Assembly: GCA_963781215.1 (NCBI GenBank) | Contig: CAWAFE010000036.1 | Span: 14,748 to 78,747, forward strand | Direction: 5' to 3' | DNA: 64,000 bases | Origin: AP-15 sp963781215 | GTDB taxonomy: Bacteria > Pseudomonadota > Alphaproteobacteria > ATCC43930 > CGMCC-115725 | In this document: piece after piece, positions 1-9,076 of the stretch | How the letters are laid out: each line of letters opens with the position of its first letter | How positions within the stretch are numbered: position 1 is the stretch's first letter | Translations under genes and position numbers: made by a program | The notes under the pieces: generated by a model | Told to the model about the DNA's origin: nothing | Database searches by the model: none | Seen by the model: the letters and a program-made list of their open reading frames with translations, nothing else

Positions 1-747
1 AGCACCCCGAGCCAGGATGGCACCACCCGTACCAAGGGGCAGGGCTGTCTCTTGGTGCTCGACCCGAACGGCCAGCTGGCCGCTGTCTGGACCGGCCCGA
101 ACATCAACGGCCCCTGGGGAAACATCGCGACGATCGACAACGGGGCCAGCGCAACCCTCTTTGTCAGCATGGCCGGTTTCGACGTTCCTGGCCCCAATGT
201 GAAAGATCCCGCGACCGGATCGTCGGTGGTTGTGCGCAAGGGCACTGTGCTGCGGCTTCAGCTTTCGATCCCGCAAGGAAAGCCGCCGGTCATCGCCAGC
301 CAGACCGTGGTCGCAAGCGGCTTTGGACAGACCGCTGACGAGGGCGTGTTCATGGTCGGCCCGACGGGTTTGGCGCTCGGCCCCGACAACACCCTCTACG
401 TTGCCGATTCGGTCGACAACCAGATCGTCGCCATCCCCGACGCGGTGACGCGCACGACCAGCGCCGGCACCGGCCGCCCGGTGACCAAGGACGGCCTCCT
501 GAAACGGCCCTTGACCTTGGTGATGACGCCCGAAGGCACGCTCGTGGCGTGCAACGCGCTGAACGGGCAGGTGGTCGAAATCGACCCGAGAGCGGGCAAG
601 CAGCTGCATGCCCAATGGATCAACACCAACCAGGCGCAATCCCCGCCCGGCAGCGGCAATCTTTTCGGCCTCGCGCTGACCCCTGACGGCAAGGGTCTCT
701 ATTACGTCCACGACGACGTCAACGCGTTGGTAGAAGGGACGCCGTGA
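1..747 (+). CDS. NHL/SMP-30-like beta-propeller protein, 5' end outside the window
   Basis: The reading frame is open from the first base to the stop at 745-747, so the start lies upstream of the window. The visible 248 residues contain propeller-type repeats such as GLALGPDNTLYVADSVDNQ and FGLALTPDGKGLYYV, in which a hydrophobic strand is followed by a Gly-Pro/Asp turn and LYV. This is the pattern of NHL/SMP-30/gluconolactonase-like six-bladed propellers. No catalytic residue set can be assigned from the fragment. The stop overlaps the next gene's GTG start (GTGA at 744-747), so it is probably translationally coupled to the DyP peroxidase gene and belongs to the same iron-uptake operon. Its function there is unknown; an extracytoplasmic binding or scaffold role is only a guess. 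Confidence 0.75.
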   Translation, partial: STPSQDGTTRTKGQGCLLVLDPNGQLAAVWTGPNINGPWGNIATIDNGASATLFVSMAGFDVPGPNVKDPATGSSVVVRKGTVLRLQLSIPQGKPPVIASQTVVASGFGQTADEGVFMVGPTGLALGPDNTLYVADSVDNQIVAIPDAVTRTTSAGTGRPVTKDGLLKRPLTLVMTPEGTLVACNALNGQVVEIDPRAGKQLHAQWINTNQAQSPPGSGNLFGLALTPDGKGLYYVHDDVNALVEGTP

Positions 748-2012
748 GCGACAGTGAGGGGCGGGTGCCGACCCGCCGCTTCCTGTTTCGCGCCGGCGCC
801 GGGCTCGCGGCGGCGGTTGGTTCGGGCCTGCGCGCCGCCGAGGCGGCGGAGACGAACGGCAGCGAGGACATCGAGCCGTTCTGGGGGAAACATCAGGGCG
901 GGATCACGACACCAGCGCAAAGTCACACTTATTTCGCCGCGCTCGACCTGGCCGCGACCGGGCGCGACCAGGTGGTGGACCTGCTGCGCGCCTGGACCAC
1001 GGCCGCCGCCGCCATGACGGCGGGCCAACCGGCGAAGCCGCTCGGTCAGGATCTCGCGGTGCCGGGGGCCGACACCGGCGAAAGCCTCGACCTGCCGCCG
1101 GGGCGTCTGACAATCACCTTCGGGTTTGGTGCGGGCCTCTTTGCCGAGGACGGCCGGGACCGCTTTGGCCTCGCCGGGCGCCGGCCCGAGGCGCTCGTCG
1201 AGCTGCCGCGTTTTGCCGGCGACCAGCTGGCGGAGACGCGCAGCGGCGGCGATTTGTCGTTGCAGGCCTGCGCCGACGATCCCCAGATCGCCTTTCACGC
1301 GGTGCGCCAGCTCACGCGGCTCGCCTACGGCGCGGCGAAGGTGCGCTGGGCGCAGACCGGCTTCCTACCCGGCTACCCGGCGACGGAGACGCCGCGCAAC
1401 CTGATGGGCTTCAGGGACGGCACCAACAATCCGGCGGCCGACGATCCCGAGACGATGGCGAAGCTTGTTTGGGTCGGCGGCGAGGGCCCTGCCTGGATGC
1501 ACGGCGGCAGCTATCTCGTCGTCCGGCGGATCCGGATCGCGATCGAGCACTGGGACCGCATGAAAGTCGCATTTCAGGAGGAGACGGTCGGCCGGCACAA
1601 ATATTCGGGGGCGCCGATCGGCATGAAGAACGAGCACGACCCGCTCGGCCTGGACCGGCTCGACGCGGACGGCAATCCCGTCATCGCCGAGAATGCCCAT
1701 GTCCGGCTGGCCGCGGCGGCGAGCAACGACGGCGCGCAAATCCTGCGGCGGCCCTATTCGTACAACGACGGCGTCAACTTCACCGCCGAGCGATGGCCGC
1801 CTTGGCGCCAGGGCATGGAGTATGACGCTGGCCTTTTCTTCCTATGCTACCAGCGCGATCCGCGGACGGGGTTCGTCAAGATCTTCGAAAGGATGGCAAA
1901 GTTCGACATGATGAACCAGTTCGTCACCCACACCGGCGGCGGACTCTTCGCCTGTCCCGGCGGGGTTGCCCGCGGCGAATTCATCGGACAGCGCCTGTTC
2001 GACAACGGATAA
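744..2012 (+). CDS. efeB: Tat-exported DyP-type peroxidase, EfeB-like
   Basis: This 422-residue protein belongs to the dye-decolorizing peroxidase family (EfeB/YcdB type), haem enzymes of the periplasm that accompany FTR1 iron permeases. The N-terminus has a twin-arginine signal (TRRFLFRAG near residues 10-18, then an Ala-rich hydrophobic stretch ending AAEAA). The family motif GFRDG is at residues 222-226 and supplies the catalytic Asp225. The segment VVRRIRIAIEHWDRM and the later RHKYSGAPIG block match the conserved C-terminal half. Length is normal for EfeB. The GTG start overlaps the upstream stop. The cupredoxin and FTR1 genes follow within 25 bases, forming an EfeUOB-like unit. In that family the enzyme is thought to oxidise ferrous iron or to act on haem; which applies here cannot be told from sequence. 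Confidence 0.92.
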   Translation: MSDSEGRVPTRRFLFRAGAGLAAAVGSGLRAAEAAETNGSEDIEPFWGKHQGGITTPAQSHTYFAALDLAATGRDQVVDLLRAWTTAAAAMTAGQPAKPLGQDLAVPGADTGESLDLPPGRLTITFGFGAGLFAEDGRDRFGLAGRRPEALVELPRFAGDQLAETRSGGDLSLQACADDPQIAFHAVRQLTRLAYGAAKVRWAQTGFLPGYPATETPRNLMGFRDGTNNPAADDPETMAKLVWVGGEGPAWMHGGSYLVVRRIRIAIEHWDRMKVAFQEETVGRHKYSGAPIGMKNEHDPLGLDRLDADGNPVIAENAHVRLAAAASNDGAQILRRPYSYNDGVNFTAERWPPWRQGMEYDAGLFFLCYQRDPRTGFVKIFERMAKFDMMNQFVTHTGGGLFACPGGVARGEFIGQRLFDNG

Positions 2013-2032
2013 TTCCTCGGAGTTCGATTTAG

Positions 2033-2365
2033 ATGCGAACCCTCTTTTCGGCCCTTCTCTTCGTAGCCGCCGTCGCCGTAGCTCCTGCGTTCGCAGCGGA
2101 CCCGCCGGCGTTCGAGCTGATCCTGAAGGACCACAAATTCGCCCCGGCGGAACTGACCGTCCCTGCCGGCCAGCGGATCAAGCTGACCGTCAAGAACCAG
2201 GACACGACCTCCGCCGAGTTCGAAAGCCACGACTTCAAGGCGGAGAAGGTCGTTCCCGGGAGCGGTGAAGTCGTTTTGTTCATCGGACCGCTGAAGCCCG
2301 GCAGCTATAAATTTTTCGACGATTTTCATGAGAAGGAAACCCGCGGCATACTAATCGCGAAGTAA
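2033..2365 (+). CDS. periplasmic cupredoxin-domain protein of the iron-uptake operon
   Basis: A 110-residue protein with a clear Sec signal peptide (MRTLFSALLFVAAVAVAPAFA) followed by one small cupredoxin-like domain (FELILKDHKFAPAELTVPAG, then SYKFFDDFH near the C-terminus). It resembles the isolated cupredoxin domain of EfeO and the FtrB-type cupredoxins that work with FTR1 permeases. The M75 peptidase-like domain of full-length EfeO is absent, so this is the short form. Candidate metal ligands are the His residues in KDHKF, ESHDF and DFHEK; classical blue-copper Cys is missing. It sits 20 bases after efeB and about 14 bases before the permease gene. It likely passes iron (or copper-oxidised iron) to the permease. 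Confidence 0.85.
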   Translation: MRTLFSALLFVAAVAVAPAFAADPPAFELILKDHKFAPAELTVPAGQRIKLTVKNQDTTSAEFESHDFKAEKVVPGSGEVVLFIGPLKPGSYKFFDDFHEKETRGILIAK

Positions 2366-2379
2366 AATTGGGAACCTCG

Positions 2380-3213
2380 ATGCTCGCCACTCTCGTCATC
2401 GTCTTTCGTGAGGTCATCGAAGCGGGCCTGATCGTCGGCATCGTGCTGGCGGCGACGACGGGCGTGCCGCAGCGCAGCCGGTGGATCGCCTATGGCATCG
2501 GTAGCGGTGTTGCCGGCGCCTGCCTGGTGGCGGCTTTCGCGGGCGAACTCGCCGACGCGGTCGCCGGGGCCGGCCAGGAACTGTTCAACGCCTCGGTGCT
2601 GCTGCTCGCGGTCGCGATGCTGGCCTGGCACAACGTCTGGATGGCGAGCCACGGCCGCGCCATCGCCCAGGAGATGCGCCGGGTCGGCGCTGCGGTCGCG
2701 GCCGGGGAGCGGCCGCTCTTCGCGTTGTCGATCGTGGTCGGCGTGGCGGTGCTGCGCGAAGGCTCGGAGATCGTGCTGTTTCTCTACGGCATCGCCGCCT
2801 CGGGGGGCGCCTCGGCCCTGGCGATGATGACCGGCGGCGCCCTCGGCTTGGCCGGCGGGATCGTGCTCTCGGCGCTGATGTATTTCGGGCTGCTCGCGGT
2901 TCCGGCGCGGCGCCTCTTCGCCGTCACATCCTGGCTGATCACGTTGCTCGCCGCCGGGCTCGCCGCGCAGGCCGTCGCGTTTTTGCAGCAGGCGGGGTAT
3001 TTCGACGCCTTCGCCGCGACGGTTTGGAACACCTCCTGGCTCTTGGCGGACCAGAGCCTGATCGGCCGGCTGATGCATACGCTGATCGGCTATACCGACC
3101 AGCCGACCGGGGCGCAGCTGATCGTCTACCTGCTGACGATCGGGTTGATCATCGGACTGATGCGGGCGGTACGCTTCCGTCATGCCATCGGCGGCAAGGC
3201 GGCGGCCGATTAG
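2380..3213 (+). CDS. efeU: FTR1-family high-affinity iron permease
   Basis: A 277-residue polytopic membrane protein with the two hallmark REXXE iron-binding motifs: REVIE in the first membrane segment (FREVIEAG) and REGSE in the fourth (LREGSEIVLF). About seven hydrophobic helices can be seen. I chose the ATG at 2380, which gives the typical family beginning MLATLVIVFREV; an in-frame TTG at 2368 would add four residues. The gene follows the cupredoxin directly and completes an EfeUOB/FtrABC-like iron-uptake operon. It imports iron across the inner membrane. The gene ends 13 bases before the convergent GMC oxidoreductase stop. Confidence 0.93.
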   Translation: MLATLVIVFREVIEAGLIVGIVLAATTGVPQRSRWIAYGIGSGVAGACLVAAFAGELADAVAGAGQELFNASVLLLAVAMLAWHNVWMASHGRAIAQEMRRVGAAVAAGERPLFALSIVVGVAVLREGSEIVLFLYGIAASGGASALAMMTGGALGLAGGIVLSALMYFGLLAVPARRLFAVTSWLITLLAAGLAAQAVAFLQQAGYFDAFAATVWNTSWLLADQSLIGRLMHTLIGYTDQPTGAQLIVYLLTIGLIIGLMRAVRFRHAIGGKAAAD

Positions 3214-3225
3214 CCCGGCCTCGCG

Positions 3226-4845
3226 TCACGCCGCCGCGCGGGCGTCCTCGAGGATCATGTCGGAGGCTTTTTCGCCGATCATGATCGAGGGCGCGTTGGT
3301 GTTGCCGGCGGGGACCGAAGGCATCACCGAGGCGTCAACTACACGCAGCCCGCCGATGCCGCGCACACAGAGCCGCGGATCGAGCACCGCCGCCTCGTCC
3401 CCGCCCATGCGACAAGTGCCGACCGGGTGCAGGTTGGAGATGCCGTTTTTGCGGATGGCGGCCTCGAACTCGGCGTCGGTGACGACCTCTTTTCCGGGTA
3501 TCAGCTCGCCGGCGACATAATCCGCAAGCGCCGGCTGGTTGACGATCCTGCGGGCGAGCCGCATCCCGGCGGTCAACGCCTGCAAATCGTATTGCGTCTT
3601 CAGAAAGTTGAAACGGATTGACGGCGGCGCCAACGGGTCGGCGCTTTTCAGCCGCACCTCGCCGCGCGCGTCGGGGCGCAGATGCACGGCGCTGACAGTG
3701 AAGCCCGGGAAGGGGTGTGGGAAGACCCCGGCGCGGGTTCGCTCGGCAAAGCTCCACAGGCTGAAATTGAGCTGGATGTCGGGCCGTTCCAGGCGCTGGT
3801 CGCTGCGCGCAAAGCCGCCGGCGCAGATCCCGTTGGTCGCCAGCGGACCCGAGCGGAACAAGAGGTACTGCACCCCGGCCGCCACCTTGCGCAGCGGATT
3901 GTTGGCGACGTCGTTCAGGGTGATCGGCCTGGTGCAGCGGAACGCCAGCCGAACATAGAAATGGTCCTGCAGGTCGGCGCCGACGGCGGGCATGTCGCGC
4001 ACCACCGGGATGCCCAGACCCTGCAATAGCCCACTCGGCCCGAGCCCCGACAATTGCAAGAGCTGCGGCGAGTTGAAGACGCCGCCACAGACGATGACCT
4101 CGCCGCGCGCCCGCGCGGTCGTCCGGGCGCCGTTCTCGAGATACTCGACGCCGGTGGCGCGGCCGTCCTCGATCACGATCCGGGTGGCGAGCGCATTCGT
4201 CTCGACCTTGAGGTTCTGGCGGCCGCGCGCCGGGCGCAGATAGGCCGCCGCCGTGCTCCAGCGCCGGCGCCCTTTGGTCGTGCTCTGAAACGGGCCGGCA
4301 CCCTCCTGCTGCCCATTATTGAAATCGTTGTTGGCCGGCAATCCGGATTCGACCGCCGCGGCGATCCAGCGCTCGGCCAATTCGAAGCGCGCCGGCTGGT
4401 CGGAGACGCGCAGCGGCCCGCCGACCCCGTGAAACGGGTCCTCTCCACGTTCCTGGTCCTCGGCCTTCTTGAAATACGGCAGCACGCTGTCCCAATCCCA
4501 GCCGGTGCAGCCGCGCTGCCGCCAGCCGTCGTAATCGAGCGGATTGCCGCGCATATAGACCATGCCGTTGATCGAGCTGGTGCCGCCCAGGACCTTTCCG
4601 CGCGGCTGGTACATCGAGCGGCCTTCGAGTTCGGGCTCGGGCTCGCTCTCATACATCCAGTTGACCCGCGGGTTGCTGAACAGCCGCCCATAGCCCATCG
4701 GCACGTGGATCCAGGGATAGCGGTCGCGATCCCCCGCCTCCAGCAGGAGCACGCGGTAGCGCCCGGATTGGCTGAGCCGGGCTGCAACGACGCATCCCGC
4801 CGAGCCGGCGCCGGCGACGATGTAGTCGAAGGTGTGTTCTTCCAT
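3226..4845 (-). CDS. GMC-family FAD oxidoreductase (choline/alcohol dehydrogenase-like)
   Basis: A 539-residue glucose-methanol-choline oxidoreductase. The N-terminal Rossmann motif is AGAGSAGCVVAARLS, with the adenine-binding acidic residue in LLLEAGD. GMC signature 1 is GKVLGGTSSINGMVYMRG and signature 2 is GGVFNSPQLLQLSGLGP. The catalytic His is in NLHPVGTCRMG, and the second active-site residue is Asn in VPAGNTNAPSIM, the His/Asn pair typical of choline dehydrogenase-like members. The chosen ATG at 4845 gives the normal family start just before the FAD motif; the frame stays open further upstream but without family-like sequence. It is divergent from the Ldh2-type gene across a gap of about 100 bases. 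Substrate is unknown, most likely a primary alcohol or choline-like compound. Confidence 0.92.
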   Translation of the reverse strand: MEEHTFDYIVAGAGSAGCVVAARLSQSGRYRVLLLEAGDRDRYPWIHVPMGYGRLFSNPRVNWMYESEPEPELEGRSMYQPRGKVLGGTSSINGMVYMRGNPLDYDGWRQRGCTGWDWDSVLPYFKKAEDQERGEDPFHGVGGPLRVSDQPARFELAERWIAAAVESGLPANNDFNNGQQEGAGPFQSTTKGRRRWSTAAAYLRPARGRQNLKVETNALATRIVIEDGRATGVEYLENGARTTARARGEVIVCGGVFNSPQLLQLSGLGPSGLLQGLGIPVVRDMPAVGADLQDHFYVRLAFRCTRPITLNDVANNPLRKVAAGVQYLLFRSGPLATNGICAGGFARSDQRLERPDIQLNFSLWSFAERTRAGVFPHPFPGFTVSAVHLRPDARGEVRLKSADPLAPPSIRFNFLKTQYDLQALTAGMRLARRIVNQPALADYVAGELIPGKEVVTDAEFEAAIRKNGISNLHPVGTCRMGGDEAAVLDPRLCVRGIGGLRVVDASVMPSVPAGNTNAPSIMIGEKASDMILEDARAAA

Positions 4846-4948
4846 CGGCGTTTCTGCTCCCTCGCTATGCAAACCTCGGGACCGCAGCGGGTCGTTGACG
4901 GCTCTGACAATAGCTCGCATCCTGCCGCGACCATCAGGGAGATATGCG

Positions 4949-6013
4949 ATGCCGAAAGTCGCAGCCGAGCGGCTGATCGAGATCGGGCAAGCTTTGTTCG
5001 AGGCGGCGGGGACGCCGCCCGATGAGGCCGGGCTGGTCATGCGCCACATTGTCGGCGCCAACCTCGTCGGCCACGATTCGCACGGGGTCATCCAGATCCC
5101 GACCTATATCGAGCGTATCAAGGTCGGGCACATCGTGCCGGGGGCGCCGTGGACGATCGTGCAGGAATCGCCGACCACGACCGTCGTCGATGGGCATTGG
5201 GGGTTCGGCTACACCGCCAACGAGCGGGCGATGCGGCTGACCATCGACAAGGCGCGCAACGCCAACGTCGCCGCCGCGACGGTGTTTCGCCAGGGCCATA
5301 TCGGCCGGCTGTCGAGCTATACCCAGATGGCCGCACAGGCCGGGATGATCGGGCTGATCACCGCCGATTCGGGACGCAGCCCAAAGGCGGTGGCGCCGTT
5401 TGGCGGGCGCGAGGCGCGGCTCGGCACCAACCCGATCTCGATGGCGATCCCATCCGACTTGGAAGGGCCGCTCTATCTCGACATGGCGACATCGGCCGCC
5501 GCGGCGGGCAAGATCGCGCTCGCCGTCGCCCGCAACGAAAGGGTGCCGGACAATTGGGTGATCGGCAGCGACGGGCGGATGACCAACGACCCGAGCCAAT
5601 TGCGCCAGGGCGGCGCGCTGTTGCCGCTGGGCGGCCCCGAGGGCGGCTACAAGGGCACCGGGCTCGCGGTCATGGTCGAGATCCTGTGCGGCCTCCTGAC
5701 CGGGCTCGGCTTTGGCGTCGAGCCGACTGGGCGGCACAACGACGGCTGCTTTATGGCGGTCTTCAACGTCGCCGCGTTCCGCCCGCTCGCCGAGTTCAAG
5801 AAGGATGTCGGCGAGTTCATCGCCTATCTCAAAGCGACCCCGCCCGCCGAGGGGTCGAGCGGCGTCCTCTACCCCGGCGAGATCGAGCACCGGCGAGAGC
5901 AGGACCGCAGCCGCAACGGCATCGAGGTCGAAGACGCCACCTGGTACAAATTGCGCGAGCTCGCCGACGGCTACGGCCTCTCCGAGAAGCTGGATTTCGA
6001 GGAGCCGGAATGA
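4949..6013 (+). CDS. Ldh family NAD(P)-dependent oxidoreductase (malate/L-lactate/ureidoglycolate type)
   Basis: A 354-residue member of the Ldh_2 family. Recognisable segments are GHDSHGV near residue 40, the block FGGREARLGTNPISMAIP, and the Gly-rich GGPEGGYKGTGLAVMVEIL. These belong to the unusual NAD(P)-binding fold of MdH/ComC/AllD-type dehydrogenases, which interconvert 2-hydroxy and 2-oxo acids. The ATG at 4949 is preceded by an AGGGAG ribosome site about 8 bases away. Its stop overlaps the start of the GST gene (ATGA at 6010-6013), so the two are co-translated. Substrate cannot be decided from sequence. Confidence 0.9.
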   Translation: MPKVAAERLIEIGQALFEAAGTPPDEAGLVMRHIVGANLVGHDSHGVIQIPTYIERIKVGHIVPGAPWTIVQESPTTTVVDGHWGFGYTANERAMRLTIDKARNANVAAATVFRQGHIGRLSSYTQMAAQAGMIGLITADSGRSPKAVAPFGGREARLGTNPISMAIPSDLEGPLYLDMATSAAAAGKIALAVARNERVPDNWVIGSDGRMTNDPSQLRQGGALLPLGGPEGGYKGTGLAVMVEILCGLLTGLGFGVEPTGRHNDGCFMAVFNVAAFRPLAEFKKDVGEFIAYLKATPPAEGSSGVLYPGEIEHRREQDRSRNGIEVEDATWYKLRELADGYGLSEKLDFEEPE

Positions 6014-6654
6014 GCTCGAGCGATGACCGGCTGACCATCTATGGCAGCTTCACTTCGAGTTCGAGCTACAAGCCGATCCTCTATCTGGCGTTGGCGCGGC
6101 TGCCGTATTCGTTCCGTACGGTCAACCTCAAGACCGGCGTGCAGAAGACGCCGGAGTACCTGGCGGTCAACCGCTGGGGGGTGGTGCCTTCGTTGCGCCA
6201 CCGCGGGCTGACGATCCTGCAATCGAATGTGATCCTCGACTATCTTGCGCGCACGACTGGGCATTTCGAGCCCGCCCGCGAGCAGCAGCGGTGGCAAGCG
6301 CGCGAGTGGCTCTCCTGGGAGGCGGACCACATCACCGCCGTCGCCAAGGTGCGGCACTCGGCCCGGTTTCGTGCATCGCACCCCGAGGTGATCGCCGAGT
6401 TCCGGCCGAAAGCCGAAGCGGCCCTGTCATTCGTCGACAACACGTTGCGGGACCGGGATTGGCTGGTCGGCGACGCGTGCAGCATCGCCGACATCGGCTG
6501 CTGGGGCCGCATGGTGTTCATGGCCGAGGGCGGCTTCGACATCGCCGAGTGGCCGCACCTCACGGCCTGGTCGCAGCGACTGAAGGCGATGCCAGGCTTC
6601 GCCCTGCCCTATGATCTGATCCCGAGCAAGGACAGGGAAATCGAGCCGGCGTAG
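6010..6654 (+). CDS. glutathione S-transferase family protein
   Basis: A 214-residue soluble protein with a thioredoxin-like N-terminal GST domain (LTIYGSFTSSSSYKPILYL, then GVVPSLRHRGLTILQSNVIL with the conserved cis-Pro VPSL and the E/QS glutathione contact) and an all-helical C-terminal domain (EARLSWE-like helix, then LVGDACSIADIGCWG, the conserved N-capping box). It overlaps the upstream dehydrogenase gene by four bases and probably acts in the same pathway, conjugating or isomerising an electrophilic intermediate. The Ser cluster after the first strand is the likely glutathione-activating site, as in theta/zeta-like classes; the exact class is uncertain. Confidence 0.88.
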   Translation: MSSSDDRLTIYGSFTSSSSYKPILYLALARLPYSFRTVNLKTGVQKTPEYLAVNRWGVVPSLRHRGLTILQSNVILDYLARTTGHFEPAREQQRWQAREWLSWEADHITAVAKVRHSARFRASHPEVIAEFRPKAEAALSFVDNTLRDRDWLVGDACSIADIGCWGRMVFMAEGGFDIAEWPHLTAWSQRLKAMPGFALPYDLIPSKDREIEPA

Positions 6655-6665
6655 CCGGTTGGGCG

Positions 6666-6998
6666 CTATCCGCCGACCGGCATGAAGTCATAGACGCCGA
6701 CACCCTGGACGATCAGGAACTGGCACGCGCCGCCATCCTCGCCGTGCACGTAATGCGCGGTCTTCGGCGGCACCGCGCAGCGCTGCCCCGGCATCAGCCG
6801 ATGGGCCGCGCGCGGCGCCCGCGTCTCGACCACCATCGGGCCTTCGAGGCAGACAAAGCTGTCGGTAACCTCGCTGTGGTAGTGCCAGGGGACGCATTCG
6901 CCGGCGGCCAGGGTCAGCACCTGAACCCGCAGATCGGTCCCCTCGGCGACCAGCTCGCGGCCGGAGATGGTGTAATTGCCGCGCGATCGTATCTCCAT
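6666..6998 (-). CDS. cupin domain protein
   Basis: A 110-residue single-domain cupin. The metal-binding motif 1 is seen as PWHYHSEVTDSFVCLEG (two His and a downstream acidic residue), and motif 2 lies around PPKTAHYVHGED. Such small cupins often act as isomerases, dioxygenases or sugar-binding regulators, and the substrate is not evident. I chose the ATG at 6998 (MEIRSRGNYTISG); the open frame further upstream has no family-like sequence. It is convergent with the GST gene and follows the cytochrome c gene on the same strand 37 bases downstream. Confidence 0.8.
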   Translation of the reverse strand: MEIRSRGNYTISGRELVAEGTDLRVQVLTLAAGECVPWHYHSEVTDSFVCLEGPMVVETRAPRAAHRLMPGQRCAVPPKTAHYVHGEDGGACQFLIVQGVGVYDFMPVGG

Positions 6999-7035
6999 CG
7001 CCGTCCTCCGCCGCGGGCCGGCTGCGCCGAATCGC

Positions 7036-7632
7036 TCAACGAGCCCCGGACGCCTGCCGGAAATGCGACAGGTAATAGGCGAATTCGACGATCTGCGCAT
7101 CGTCGATCGGCTGCAGCACCTCGGCCATCGTCGCGTCGTAGCCGTGCCGCACGCCGCTCTTGTAGTCGCGCAGCACCTTCAGCAGGTAATCCTCGCGCTG
7201 GTCGGCAAGGTGCGGGACATTCTCCTGCCCGGAAAAATCCGGGAGGTGGCAGACATTGCAATGGTTCTGCTCGACCAGCGCGCGGGCGCGTTCGAGCCGG
7301 GCCGGATCTCCAAGATCGTCGGGCGGCTTTGGCGGCGGCAGTGCCGCGATAAAATCGGCCGTCTGCTGCAATTCCGCGTCGCTCCAGCCCTTCATCAGCT
7401 CGGTCATCGGCTCGACCTGACGCAGCCCCTCGCGGAACATATAGAGCTGGATCAGCGCATATTTCGACGGCTGCCCGCCGAGAGAGGGCACGCTGTCGGT
7501 CTCGGATTGGCCTTCCGCGCCATGGCAGGCGAGGCAAACCTCGAGCTTCTCCGGCGGCGGGGCGGCGGCGGCGGAGAGCGTGCCGGCCAACAGCGCCCAG
7601 GTAACGACGCTGGCTCTTCCGGCACGCCCCAT
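7036..7632 (-). CDS. periplasmic dihaem cytochrome c
   Basis: A 198-residue secreted cytochrome with two CXXCH haem-attachment motifs, CLACH and CNVCH, each in its own c-type domain, which resembles the c4/c553 class. A signal peptide is present (VVTWALLAGTLSAAAA). Candidate axial Met residues lie after each motif (for example FREGLRQVEPMTELMKG). I chose the ATG at 7632 because it gives the correct signal peptide and begins just after the stop of the sugar dehydrogenase gene (7644). The cytochrome is a plausible electron acceptor for that upstream PQQ-type dehydrogenase. Confidence 0.9.
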   Translation of the reverse strand: MGRAGRASVVTWALLAGTLSAAAAPPPEKLEVCLACHGAEGQSETDSVPSLGGQPSKYALIQLYMFREGLRQVEPMTELMKGWSDAELQQTADFIAALPPPKPPDDLGDPARLERARALVEQNHCNVCHLPDFSGQENVPHLADQREDYLLKVLRDYKSGVRHGYDATMAEVLQPIDDAQIVEFAYYLSHFRQASGAR

Positions 7633-7643
7633 GGAGCGCCGCC

Positions 7644-8949
7644 CTAACGGCGTGAGCTGACCCGCGGCACGCCATAGCTCAGGCGATAGACCGCACCATT
7701 CCAATCATCCGAGATCAGCATCGAGCCGTCCTTCATCAGCTCGACATCGACCGGCCGGCCGACATATTTGTTGTCTTGCAGAAAGCCGGTAATGAAGGGC
7801 TCGATCGACTTCACCGACCCGTCCGCATTGAGCTTTGCCACGACGATGTCGCCGCCGATCTTCTTCGATTTGTTCCACGAGCCGTGGCGCACGATGAAGA
7901 GCGCATTGGCGTATTCGTGCGGGAACATGCGGCCGGTGTAGAAGCGCAAACCGAGCGGCGCCGAATGCGGCCCCAGCTGGGCCACCGGCTTGGTGAATTC
8001 ATTGCAGCTGTGGCCCCAGCCGAATTGCGGGTCGGGGATGTCGCCGCCGTCGCAATAGGGATAGCCAAAATTGTCCTGGCCGGGATGGGCCATCCGGTTG
8101 AGCTTGTCGTTCGGCTCGTCCTCCGACAGCCAGTCGCGCTGGTTCTCGGTGAAATACATTTGCTTAAGCACCGGGTGCCAATCCATGCCGACGACCTGGC
8201 GGATGCCGTGCGCGACGACCTCCATCCCGCTGCCGTCGAGGTTGATGCGGCGGATCTGGGCATGCGTCGGCGGCGGCATGCAGATGTTGCACGGCGCGCC
8301 GATGTTGAAATAGAGCTTGTTGTCGGGACCGACGGTCAGGAATTTCCAGCCGTGCGGTGCGTCGTTCGGCAGATCGCTGTAGATCACCGTCGGCTTTGGC
8401 GGGTTGTCGAGCTGGCTTTCGACATTGTCGATCTTCGAGATCTTGTCGATCTCGGCGATATAGAGCGTGCCGTTGTGGAAGGCGATGCCGTTCGGCGAAT
8501 TGAGCCCGGTCGCGATCGTCTTGACCTCGCGCTTGCCGTCCTTGTCGGTGATCGCATAGACGCGGTCGAGGGAGCGAGCTGCTGACGAAGACCGTCCCCT
8601 TGTCGCCGATCCGCAGCGAGCGGGCATTTGCCACGCCGCTGGCGTAGACTTCGAGGTGGAAGTTTTTCGGCAACTTCAGATCGGCCAGCGGCAGCTTGTC
8701 GGCCGCAGTCGGGATCGGCGGCGGCACGTTGGGCGCGAGATGAGACTCCCCGGCCGAGCTGGGCGCGCCCTGCATCCATGACGGCGCCGGCGCTGGCGCC
8801 TGTACCGCCGCGGGTGCTGCCGCTGTAGGTGCTGCCGGGGCCGGGCTCGCCGGCGCCGGTTGCGCTCCGGCCGGCCATGAGACGGCGAACAGGCCTGCCG
8901 TCATCGCCCCGAACAGCAACATCCGAGGTACCGACAAAGCTGAATTCAT
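7644..8949 (-). pseudogene. PQQ-dependent sugar dehydrogenase (L-sorbosone dehydrogenase family), one frameshift
   Basis: The gene starts at ATG 8949, preceded by a strong GGGGAGG ribosome site, with a signal peptide (LLFGAMTAGLFAVSWPAGAQ) and a long Pro/Ala-rich linker. The first frame carries LPKNFHLEVYASGVANARSL and GDKGTVFVSS; the second frame continues with LDRVYAITDKDG, NSPNGIAFHNGTLYIAE and VVGMDWHPVLKQMYFTEN to the end. These are the conserved blocks of the soluble quinoprotein glucose/sorbosone dehydrogenase propeller. The switch needs one extra base near 8571-8582. Everything else is intact, so a sequencing indel is more likely than decay. The cytochrome c gene 11 bases downstream is the likely electron acceptor. 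Confidence 0.85.
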
Positions 8950-9076
8950 TGCGAACCTCCCCTATCGGCAGTCGTGGGACCCGAACGCCCTCGCCCAGCC
9001 TGCCGCACCGGGCGGTCAATCAATAGCACTCGGAATCGAATTGCAACAGCAGCCGCGGCGCGGTGCGAGGATCGGG

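Noticed and set aside
4054..5025. A 323-codon plus-strand frame
   Set aside because: Antisense to the GMC oxidoreductase, with no recognisable motif.
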